From an uncultured Eubacteriales bacterium (GTDB lineage: Bacteria > Bacillota > Clostridia > Lachnospirales > CAG-274), in contig CABVEG010000085.1 of NCBI GenBank assembly GCA_902497185.1, positions 1 through 7,018 of the forward strand: a stretch of DNA of 7,018 nt, given 5' to 3'. Positions 1 through 4,587 of this stretch are shown piece by piece. The position numbers were made by a program, and so were the translations under genes. The notes under the pieces are model-generated. The model was not told the origin of the DNA, searched no databases, and was given only the letters and a program-made list of their open reading frames with translations. Every line of letters starts with the position of its first letter. Position 1 is the first letter of the stretch.

Positions 1-1
1 G

Positions 2-142
2 GAAGTGCCTGATTGGGGTAAGGCTACAGTGCAGAAACTTATCAATAAGGGCTTGCTTAAAGGTAATGAAAAGGGACTTGATTTAAGCTATACACTGTTA
101 AGGCTGTTGGTTGTAAATGACAGAGCGGGACTGTATGATTAA
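2..142 (+). CDS. C-terminal end of a phage-type lysin (N-acetylmuramoyl-L-alanine amidase-like), partial
   Basis: Only the last 46 residues are in the window; the gene runs in from the left. The segment reads EVPDWGKATVQKL, then KGLLKG, LDLSYTLLRLLVV and NDRAGLYD at the C-terminus. This pattern (PxWGxxTVxKLxxKGxLKG ... LRxLVxNDRAGLYD) is, from memory, the usual tail of clostridial phage amidases and related cell-wall hydrolases, where it follows the catalytic domain and serves as a wall-associated module. The catalytic domain is off the window, so the enzyme class (amidase, NlpC/P60 or peptidase) cannot be decided. The gene ends in TAA and is followed at once by a strong hairpin. It sits convergently to the Xre gene. 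Its likely role is peptidoglycan cleavage, during phage lysis if the element is a prophage. Confidence 0.6.
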   Translation, partial: EVPDWGKATVQKLINKGLLKGNEKGLDLSYTLLRLLVVNDRAGLYD

Positions 143-146
143 TGTT

Positions 147-172
147 TTAAGGGTGCGGAAACGCACCCTTAA
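147..172. terminator. bidirectional hairpin terminator between convergent genes
   Basis: Perfect inverted repeat of 11 bp: TTAAGGGTGCG (147-157), loop GAAA (158-161), then CGCACCCTTAA (162-172). The GAAA tetraloop and G+C-rich core make it very stable. It lies 4 bases after the stop of the lysin tail and 5 bases before the end of the Xre gene on the other strand, as expected for a shared terminator. There is no clear T-run on either side, so it is not a textbook intrinsic terminator. Confidence 0.6.
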
Positions 173-177
173 GCTAT

Positions 178-450
178 TCACTCCTTATCCATAATAACAT
201 AACCTTTTTCAACAGTCAAATTGACAATTTCATTAATGTCAATTTCCAGAGCAATTACCATATTTGCTAGTGTTCTTAATCCGGGAAAGCATTCCTGACG
301 TTCTATATTTGAGTACTGCTTTTCGGTAATTCCACATTTCTCTGCTGCTTCCTTTTGGGTATACCCCAGTTCGTTCCTTTTTAAAATAAGGGTTTCGCTA
401 TAAGTTTGCTTTAATAACACTGAATTCTTATCCTGTCCTGATTTTTTCAC
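178..450 (-). CDS. small Xre-family HTH transcriptional regulator
   Basis: A 90-residue protein consisting almost entirely of one helix-turn-helix domain of the Cro/CI-Xre type. Helix 1 is around residues 18-29 (LILKRNELGY), helix 2 is TQKEAAEKCG (31-40), and the recognition helix is ITEKQYSNIERQ (41-52). The family signature N-x-E-R-Q is present. Residues 56-76 pack the domain (PGLRTLANMVIALEIDINEIV). The C-terminus is short, with no peptidase or sensor domain, so it is a simple DNA-binding repressor rather than a full CI-like protein. The start is GTG (450-448), chosen because AGGAGG lies 8 bases upstream (459-464) and no ATG fits. Two palindromes upstream suggest autoregulation. Convergence with a lysin tail inside a putative prophage suggests a phage-borne or accessory regulator; its targets are unknown. 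Confidence 0.85.
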   Translation of the reverse strand: MKKSGQDKNSVLLKQTYSETLILKRNELGYTQKEAAEKCGITEKQYSNIERQECFPGLRTLANMVIALEIDINEIVNLTVEKGYVIMDKE

Positions 451-458
451 GATTATTT

Positions 459-464
459 CCTCCT
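459..464 (-). promoter_or_regulatory. ribosome binding site fixing the GTG start of the Xre gene
   Basis: On the minus strand the sequence is AGGAGG followed by 8 bases and then GTG. A perfect Shine-Dalgarno at ideal spacing supports GTG at 450-448 as the start, although it is not ATG. Confidence 0.8.
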
Positions 465-470
465 AAAATC

Positions 471-498
471 TGATAAAATATATAAAAATATTCTATCA
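471..498 (-). promoter_or_regulatory. imperfect palindrome over the -10 region of the Xre gene; candidate operator
   Basis: The ends TGATA and TATCA bracket an AT-rich imperfect inverted repeat with about 12-base arms and one mismatch within the arms. It lies directly upstream of the Xre ribosome binding site. A possible minus-strand promoter overlaps it: -10 TAGAAT (495-490) and a weak -35 TACAAA (518-513), 17 bp apart. A repressor bound here would block its own promoter. The site is seen; its role is inferred. Confidence 0.4.
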
Positions 499-518
499 GG
501 GAAGAAAACTTATTTGTA

Positions 519-545
519 CGAAATGTATTTCGCATTAATACATTT
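519..545. promoter_or_regulatory. nested inverted repeats upstream of the Xre gene; candidate operator
   Basis: Two overlapping dyads are present. CGAAAT-GT-ATTTCG (519-532) has perfect 6-base arms. AAATGTATT (521-529) and AATACATTT (537-545) form perfect 9-base arms with a 7-base spacer. Short dyads of this size are typical binding sites for Cro/Xre-type dimers. The location just upstream of the candidate -35 of the Xre gene suggests repressor binding, but this is inference. Confidence 0.4.
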
Positions 546-598
546 TATGAATTTTAAATAAATACCAATGCAAATAATTGTCGAATATTGCGGGATTG

Positions 599-860
599 GT
601 GTTTGCAAATGGAAATAAATGTGTTGATTTAATAATAGGAATATGAAATTTCTTATGTCTTTTATAAAAAATTATGATAAATCAAAGAGCGTTTTTAACA
701 AAGAAAAAATATACTTCGAGAAAATTTTTTATAAAGTGTTTTTTCCCGACTTTTTCCCGATTTAGTTGTTGTTAAGTGTGTTTAAATTCAAACGCTTAAT
801 AGGTTGAAAGTGGCTTAAATACTTAGATTTTTAATATAAAGTGTTTGCAATTAAATGTGT
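599..860. repeat. cluster of short direct repeats left of the tRNA fragment
   Basis: Three sets are visible by eye. GTGTTTGCAA occurs at 599-608 and 841-850, each followed closely by AAATGTGT (617-624 and 853-860). TATAAAGTGTTT occurs at 730-741 and 835-846, 105 bases apart. TTTTTCCCGA occurs twice in tandem at 740-749 and 751-760, an 11-base period of about one DNA turn. Clustering immediately inside a putative attachment site resembles arm-type integrase or excisionase binding sites, but AT-rich DNA gives chance repeats, so the function is only a suggestion. Confidence 0.4.
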
Positions 861-866
861 AAAATA

Positions 867-904
867 TAATCAATAGGTCGAGGGTTCGAGTCCCTTCGGA
901 AGCT
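867..904 (+). repeat. tRNA 3'-end fragment; candidate attachment site (attR-like)
   Basis: The sequence folds as the 3' part of a tRNA. It has an anticodon-stem 3' half TCAAT (870-874), variable loop AGGTC (875-879), T-stem GAGGG (880-884), T-loop TTCGAGT (885-891), T-stem CCCTT (892-896), acceptor strand CGGAAGC (897-903) and discriminator T (904). No CCA is encoded. Upstream there is no D-arm and no acceptor 5' strand (GCTTCCG would be needed), so this is not a functional tRNA. The identity may start in the anticodon loop near 867. Threonine tRNA is a tentative guess for the parent gene, from recall of similar clostridial tRNA-Thr 3' ends. Displaced tRNA 3' ends of this kind mark the far junction of integrated elements. 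Confidence 0.7.
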
Positions 905-974
905 TTATTTTGTGCTTGTGAATAGGCTTTTTGCTTTCTGCCACTTTTATACATTTATGTTATTATAAAAACAC

Positions 975-1010
975 AATAGGAAAATAACAAGGTTTATTGT
1001 TGCCCCTATT
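975..1010. other. imperfect hairpin downstream of the tRNA fragment
   Basis: AATAGG (975-980) pairs with CCTATT (1005-1010), and inside it AACAA (986-990) pairs with TTGTT (997-1001) around loop GGTTTA. An A-run follows on the plus strand, so it is not a plus-strand intrinsic terminator. It may be a relic of the downstream region of the original tRNA gene or a minus-strand terminator. Evidence is weak. Confidence 0.25.
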
Positions 1011-1028
1011 AAAAAATCAGTTAACTAA

Positions 1029-1069
1029 AATAGTCGCCTAGTTTTCCAGACAGGGATGGCTATTTTTTT
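1029..1069 (+). terminator. intrinsic terminator upstream of the CobS-like gene
   Basis: The outer stem AATAGTCG (1029-1036) pairs with TGGCTATT (1057-1064) with wobble pairs, and CCT (1037-1039) pairs with AGG (1052-1054) after a two-base bulge. It is followed by TTTTT (1065-1069). It would end transcription coming from the left, including from the element or the original tRNA locus, and so insulate the following operon. An attenuator for the downstream genes is possible, but no riboswitch or T-box elements are visible before it. Confidence 0.6.
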
Positions 1070-1204
1070 ATTAAAATAATTATGATTATCAGCAATGTTA
1101 AGTACGTAATTACTTTACTCATAATACCTACCTTTTTTCTTATATATTTCCAAGCAGAATACTTAAATCATAAGCAATCACTCTTCCAACTCTTACTTTT
1201 TTTA

Positions 1205-1233
1205 TTTACTAAACAGGGACTTTATGGTAAAAT
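1205..1233 (+). promoter_or_regulatory. candidate promoter of the CobS-like/CbiB-like pair
   Basis: -35 TTTACT (1205-1210), 17-bp spacer, extended -10 TGG-TAAAAT (1225-1233). It starts transcription about 25 bases before the ATG at 1265, which supports that start over an ATG at 1082 far upstream. Confidence 0.5.
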
Positions 1234-1254
1234 AAAAAATAATAGAAGATTTTT

Positions 1255-1259
1255 GGAGG
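1255..1259 (+). promoter_or_regulatory. ribosome binding site deciding the start of the CobS-like gene
   Basis: GGAGG lies 5 bases before ATG at 1265. The upstream in-frame ATG at 1082 has no such site and lies just after a T-run, so 1265 is the true start. Confidence 0.8.
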
Positions 1260-1264
1260 ACAAT

Positions 1265-1957
1265 ATGAAGGACTTACTTAATGCCTTGAGGCTTTTTACT
1301 GATATTAAGTTTTTAAAAAATAAAAATATAAACACTGAAAACAAATACACTTTGTGTTATTTTCCTTTAGTCGGTCTTTTTTTAGGCTTAATTCTGGTTT
1401 TGTGGTATATTATTGCTGACAAAACAGGTTTTGATATAGTTGCAGGCATAGTTGCCGCTGTTATTGTATCTATAGTTACGGGTAATGTCCATTTTGGTGT
1501 AATGTTTGATTATTTGGGCAAATCTCTTGCGGCAATAGTTTATATTATGTTTTTGGTAGTTGTTTTTTTGCCGTATACGCTAAAGGAAATTGTAATAGTT
1601 ACAGGTGTTTTTATACTTGCAAGAGCATTGTCAATTCTTCTTTTTATTGATAATGACTATATGGATGAGGGTATTTATAAGAATTTGGCTTTAAAGTCCC
1701 AAAGAATTGCAGTTTCCATAATTACCGTAGTATGGATTATGGCGGCTGTTGCTCTTATACAGATGATGAGTATTTTTTCTTTTATTGCCGTTTTTATAAC
1801 CAATGCTGTTTTCTATTTTATTTTTTCTCACCGTGCAAGGGTTAAAAAATCCCTTACTGATGATGATATAAATTTGTTTATTGTAACAAGTGAGGCAGTA
1901 ATACTTGTTGAAATATTTGCGGGAATGTATTTGCCTCGTATTTTGGAAATACTGTAG
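1265..1957 (+). CDS. divergent CobS-like integral membrane protein
   Basis: A 230-residue, very hydrophobic protein with about six membrane segments. CobS (adenosylcobinamide-GDP ribazoletransferase) joins the lower ligand to cobinamide in the membrane. Matches to that family, by eye, are the N-terminal MKDLLNALRLFTDIKF (family: LxALxFLTRIP), CYFPLVGLFLG at 31-41 (family: xYFPLVGxxLG), TGNVHFGVMFDYLG at 72-85 (family: TGGxHxDGxxDxxDG), and LTDDD at 197-201 (family: LTGDxxGA). In the Asp-rich motif the His (H76) remains, but only one of three aspartates is kept (D82). G78 and G85 replace the others, so the normal transferase activity is doubtful. The ATG follows a strong ribosome binding site. 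The stop is 11 bases before the CbiB-like gene, so the two are cotranscribed. It is either a repurposed paralogue or a decayed enzyme, although the frame is intact. Family assignment is moderate; function is unknown. Confidence 0.6.
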   Translation: MKDLLNALRLFTDIKFLKNKNINTENKYTLCYFPLVGLFLGLILVLWYIIADKTGFDIVAGIVAAVIVSIVTGNVHFGVMFDYLGKSLAAIVYIMFLVVVFLPYTLKEIVIVTGVFILARALSILLFIDNDYMDEGIYKNLALKSQRIAVSIITVVWIMAAVALIQMMSIFSFIAVFITNAVFYFIFSHRARVKKSLTDDDINLFIVTSEAVILVEIFAGMYLPRILEIL

Positions 1958-1968
1958 GGAGGTATAAT

Positions 1969-2856
1969 ATGTCGGTAATTATAAGTATTGTTATTGGTTA
2001 TTTGCTGGATATGCTTATTGGTACTCCTAAATTTATAAGAAAGTTAAGGGGAGTTCTGGGAAATATAATTAAAAAACTTTTTTCAAAGCTCAATTCAAAG
2101 ATCGGAATAGCTGTTACAATTTGTATCCTTATTTTATTCGGAGGGGGAATATATGCTCTCTTGAGATTTATTGAGTATTATAATATGATAATTTCTATTA
2201 TTGTAGAAAGTATTGTGTGCTATTTCTGTATTTCGTGCAGAGATATTAAAAACAATGCCGAAAGGGTACATAAGGCTTTGAAAAGAGGTTATATTAAAAA
2301 TGCGACAAAGCTTTTTAACACTATAACTGATAAGGGCGAAACTGACGAGCCAAGTGAAATTGCTGAAAATATTATTATTATGATTATGGATTCAACAGTT
2401 GACAAGGTTATTGCGCCTGTGTTTTATATACTTCTTTTTGGTGGTGTAGGCGGTATTTGCTATAAATTAATTGTGCTTATGAATGACTATACGGGTAATA
2501 TTTTTCACAGAATATTAAAAAACATAGCGGAGCTTATACCGGTAAGAATTGCTGTTGTTTTTATGTTGATTTCAGAAAAGCTACTGTCTATGGACTGGAA
2601 AAATGCCCTTAAAATATTTAAGCGTGACAGATATAATGTCAAATCTCTTAACAGGGGACTTGTATTATCCCTTTGTGCCGGAGGTCTTAATGTTCAGCTT
2701 AATTTAAAAAAGTCAGGTGCGGTAATTGGTGACAAGGGAAAGACTGTAACTCATAATGATATTAAAAAAACCTATGAAATGATTAATATATCAAGTCTTT
2801 TGACTCTTGTAACATTAGTTGTAATAAGACTTTTAATTGTTATATTTGTTGTTTGA
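1969..2856 (+). CDS. divergent CbiB/CobD-like integral membrane protein
   Basis: A 295-residue membrane protein with hydrophobic segments near residues 45-63, 72-88, 148-170, 190-203 and 274-295. CbiB (CobD) attaches aminopropanol to cobyric acid to make adenosylcobinamide. Recognisable remnants are YLLDMLIGTP at 11-20 (family: YLLDxLLGDP), STVDKVIAPVFY at 142-153 with GGVGGICYK at 158-166 (family: ENxxDGVxAPLFY...GxxGxxxYK), IPVR at 190-193 (family: NYIPAR) and SLNRG at 226-230 followed by AGGLNVQLN (family: SPNAG...AGALGVQLGG). Several hallmark residues are changed: GDP to GTP, the Glu-Asn pair to Asp-Ser, NYIPAR to ELIPVR, and SPNAG to SLNRG. GGGAGG lies 6 bases before the ATG. It follows the CobS-like gene directly. 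Shared ancestry with CbiB seems likely; enzyme activity is doubtful and the present role unknown. Confidence 0.6.
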   Translation: MSVIISIVIGYLLDMLIGTPKFIRKLRGVLGNIIKKLFSKLNSKIGIAVTICILILFGGGIYALLRFIEYYNMIISIIVESIVCYFCISCRDIKNNAERVHKALKRGYIKNATKLFNTITDKGETDEPSEIAENIIIMIMDSTVDKVIAPVFYILLFGGVGGICYKLIVLMNDYTGNIFHRILKNIAELIPVRIAVVFMLISEKLLSMDWKNALKIFKRDRYNVKSLNRGLVLSLCAGGLNVQLNLKKSGAVIGDKGKTVTHNDIKKTYEMINISSLLTLVTLVVIRLLIVIFVV

Positions 2857-2872
2857 AAAATTTGTTCGAGAA

Positions 2873-2890
2873 TTAGAAAATATTTTCTAA
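2873..2890. promoter_or_regulatory. perfect 18-bp palindrome upstream of the cinA-recA promoter
   Basis: TTAGAAAATATTTTCTAA equals its own reverse complement. It ends 6 bases before the -35 hexamer, centred about 50 bases before the predicted transcription start. It could be a regulator-binding dyad or a weak terminator for the preceding gene. No T-run follows directly, which favours a protein site. Its role is unproven. Confidence 0.4.
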
Positions 2891-2896
2891 AAATTG

Positions 2897-2925
2897 TTGA
2901 TTTTTCTTTTATACTTTGTTATACT
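2897..2925 (+). promoter_or_regulatory. promoter of the cinA-recA operon (extended -10)
   Basis: -35 TTGATT (2897-2902), 17-bp spacer, -10 TATACT (2920-2925) preceded by TGT (2917-2919), giving an extended -10. Transcription should start near 2932. A second TATACT at 2910-2915 lacks a matching -35. No canonical LexA box (CGAAC-4-GTTCG) is visible nearby. Confidence 0.7.
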
Positions 2926-2967
2926 TGTTTTGTAACACAGGTAAAAATCTGAGGAGGGTAATGTTAT

Positions 2968-3501
2968 ATGAAGGGTGCGGAGAGTGAAATTTATTCTGAT
3001 ATGGCAATTTGTGCCTTGGAGGAACCTCTTGAGTTTACTGTAATGAAGGAGATTATTTCCCGCAATATGACGGTTGCAACTGCTGAAAGCTGTACGGGTG
3101 GTATGGTGTCAGCAAGGCTTATTAACTATCCGGGAGCATCAGATGCTTTTGTAAACGGTATGGTAACATATACAAATGAAAGTAAGCACAGGCTTTTGGG
3201 AGTAAGTAATGATACCCTTGATAAATATGGGGCAGTAAGTCCACAAACTGCTGAGGAAATGTGTATTGGTGTTGCTAAAGTAAGCGGTACGGATATAGGT
3301 CTTTCCACAACAGGAATTGCAGGTCCCGGAGGGGGAAGTGCTGAAAAGCCAGTGGGGCTTGTGTATATAGGTGCAGCAGTTAAGGGCACTGCCACAGTAA
3401 AAAAACTATTGTTAAAAGGCTCAAGACAGGAAATAAGAACAGCGTCGGCTAAAGCTGTTATTGAGCTTTTGGGACAGGTTCTTAAAAATTTGGAGGATTA
3501 A
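2968..3501 (+). CDS. cinA: CinA C-terminal domain protein (nicotinamide-nucleotide amidase, PncC-type)
   Basis: A 177-residue protein made of the CinA C-terminal domain alone. In characterised homologues this domain deamidates nicotinamide mononucleotide to nicotinate mononucleotide in the pyridine nucleotide cycle; it acts in the cytosol. Visible motifs are TAESCTGG (38-45) with the conserved Ser, GMVTYTNESKHRLLGV (64-79) with its Lys, TTGIAGPGGG (114-123) and KPVGLVYIG (127-135). Full-length CinA in Firmicutes is about 410 residues with an N-terminal molybdopterin-binding-like domain, which is absent here. Residues 6-22 (SEIYS...ALEEP) resemble the linker that joins the two domains, so the gene may be a shortened full-length cinA. 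The start is ATG 9 bases after AGGAGGG (2952-2958). It ends 1 base before recA and carries recA's ribosome binding site in its last codons. Confidence 0.88.
   Translation: MKGAESEIYSDMAICALEEPLEFTVMKEIISRNMTVATAESCTGGMVSARLINYPGASDAFVNGMVTYTNESKHRLLGVSNDTLDKYGAVSPQTAEEMCIGVAKVSGTDIGLSTTGIAGPGGGSAEKPVGLVYIGAAVKGTATVKKLLLKGSRQEIRTASAKAVIELLGQVLKNLED
3492..3496 (+). promoter_or_regulatory. ribosome binding site deciding the recA start
   Basis: GGAGG inside the cinA 3' end lies 6 bases before ATG at 3503. A longer in-frame start at 3461 would add 14 residues (MSFWDRFLKIWRIK) unlike any RecA N-terminus, so 3503 is chosen. Confidence 0.85.
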
Positions 3502-3502
3502 A

Positions 3503-4585
3503 ATGGCTAAAAAAAGTAAAGTTTTGGATTATAATATTGATGCAGACAGCAAGGAGCAGTCTTTGAAAATGGCTGTAAAGCAGATTGAGAAAAATTTTGG
3601 AGAAGGCTCCATAATGAAACTTGGTGATAATATGGTTGACCTTTCTGTTGAGGCAGTGCCTACAGGCTCCCTTTCTCTTGATTTGGCTCTTGGTATAGGC
3701 GGTTTGCCAAAGGGCAGAATTACTGAAATATTTGGACCTGAGAGCAGCGGCAAGACTACACTTGCTCTTCATGCTGTAGCAGAGGTGCAAAAACTTGGGG
3801 GTACTGCGGCTTATGTTGATGCAGAGCATGCTCTTGACCCTGTTTATGCAAGAAACTTAGGTGTAAATATTGATGAGCTTTATGTATCACAGCCTGATTC
3901 AGGGGAACAGGCTCTTGAAATTACTGAAACTATGGTACGTTCAGGCGCTATTGATATTGTTGTTGTTGACTCTGTTGCAGCCCTTGTTCCCAGAAGTGAA
4001 ATTGAGGGAGAAATGGGTGATGCTACAATGGGCGGTCAGGCAAGGCTTATGTCGCAGGCAATAAGAAAACTTGCAGCAGTTATTAACAAGAGCAACTGTA
4101 TAGTTATATTTATTAATCAGCTTCGTTCAAAAATCGGTGTAATGTTTGGTAATCCCGAAACCACTACAGGTGGTGCCGCATTGAAGTATGGCGCTACAGT
4201 AAGAATTGATGTAAGACGAGTTGATTCCATTAAAAATGGTTCAGAAATAATAGGTAACAGGACTCGTGCAAAGGTAGTTAAAAATAAGGTAGCACCACCT
4301 TTTAAGACTGCCGAATTTGATATTATGTACGGAACAGGCATAAGCCATATAGGAGATGTACTTGACCTTGCGGCAAATATTGACGTTATTCAAAAGGGCG
4401 GTGCATGGTACAGTTATAATGAAACAAGAATTGGTCAAGGCAGAGAAAATGCCAAGAAGTACTTAGAGGAAAATCCTGAAATATGCCTTGAGGTAGAAAA
4501 TAGGGTAAGAGAGCATTTTGGCTTAGATGCCATTAGCTATGATAATGATGAAGTCCTTGTTTTGCCTGAACTTGATGAGGAATAA
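3503..4585 (+). CDS. recA: RecA recombinase
   Basis: RecA polymerises on single-stranded DNA using ATP, catalyses homologous pairing and strand exchange, and as an activated filament triggers LexA self-cleavage. The 360-residue protein starts MAKKSK, a normal length for the family. Walker A is GPESSGKT (78-85), the catalytic glutamate is E108 in DAEHALD, Walker B is VVVDS (153-157), and NQLRSKIGVMFGNPETTTGG (205-224) contains the glutamine switch (Q206) and the L2 DNA-binding loop. The first DNA-binding loop lies near GEMGDATMGGQAR (169-181). The C-terminus is acidic (ELDEE), as usual. There is no intein or frameshift. The start follows cinA by 1 base and translation is probably coupled. Transcription appears to come from the promoter at 2897, with no canonical SOS box seen. 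The next gene starts 2 bases after the stop. Confidence 0.98.
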   Translation: MAKKSKVLDYNIDADSKEQSLKMAVKQIEKNFGEGSIMKLGDNMVDLSVEAVPTGSLSLDLALGIGGLPKGRITEIFGPESSGKTTLALHAVAEVQKLGGTAAYVDAEHALDPVYARNLGVNIDELYVSQPDSGEQALEITETMVRSGAIDIVVVDSVAALVPRSEIEGEMGDATMGGQARLMSQAIRKLAAVINKSNCIVIFINQLRSKIGVMFGNPETTTGGAALKYGATVRIDVRRVDSIKNGSEIIGNRTRAKVVKNKVAPPFKTAEFDIMYGTGISHIGDVLDLAANIDVIQKGGAWYSYNETRIGQGRENAKKYLEENPEICLEVENRVREHFGLDAISYDNDEVLVLPELDEE

Positions 4586-4587
4586 TT

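Larger units (their letters stand above)
1..904. mobile_element. putative right end of a prophage (or other tRNA-integrated element)
   Basis: Three things seen together suggest this call: a lysin-type C-terminus at the left edge, a small Xre repressor on the opposite strand, and a plus-strand tRNA 3' fragment at about 867-904 with no 5' half. Tyrosine-recombinase elements that enter a tRNA gene restore the gene at one end and leave a displaced 3' fragment at the other. With the fragment on the plus strand, the element should lie to its left and the native chromosome to its right. That fits the housekeeping genes after 1265. Lysis genes are often next to the attachment site opposite the integrase in phages of Firmicutes. 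No integrase, intact tRNA or other phage gene is visible here, so element type and full extent are inferred. Confidence 0.45.
546..1264. other. long non-coding stretch: repeat-rich element end, tRNA fragment, terminator and leader
   Basis: No convincing gene is present between the Xre regulatory region and the ATG at 1265. The stretch is very AT-rich. In order it holds short direct repeats (599-860), a tRNA 3' fragment (867-904), an imperfect hairpin (975-1010), an intrinsic terminator (1029-1069) and a promoter (1205-1233). The only small reading frames are a 40-codon frame at 643-765 with a weak ribosome binding site, and a frame at 1082-1264 that is merely an in-frame upstream extension of the CobS-like gene. 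Neither is supported as coding. Confidence 0.6.

Noticed and set aside
643..765. A 40-codon plus-strand frame beginning MKFLMSFIKN and ending PDFFPI.
   Set aside because: The ribosome binding site is weak (AGGA close to the ATG), composition is that of random AT-rich DNA, it spans the direct-repeat region, and the product resembles nothing I recognise.
867..904. A complete functional tRNA gene.
   Set aside because: There is no D-arm, anticodon stem 5' half or acceptor 5' strand upstream. Only the 3' part exists.
940..945. GCCACT, resembling the start of a cobalamin-riboswitch B12 box, ahead of the CobS-like/CbiB-like pair.
   Set aside because: None of the other conserved riboswitch elements are present, and the sequence just upstream is a tRNA fragment. 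A six-base match is chance.
3482..3829. Minus-strand frames over the start of recA.
   Set aside because: recA is unmistakable in the plus frame; the antisense frames carry no ribosome binding site or known motif.
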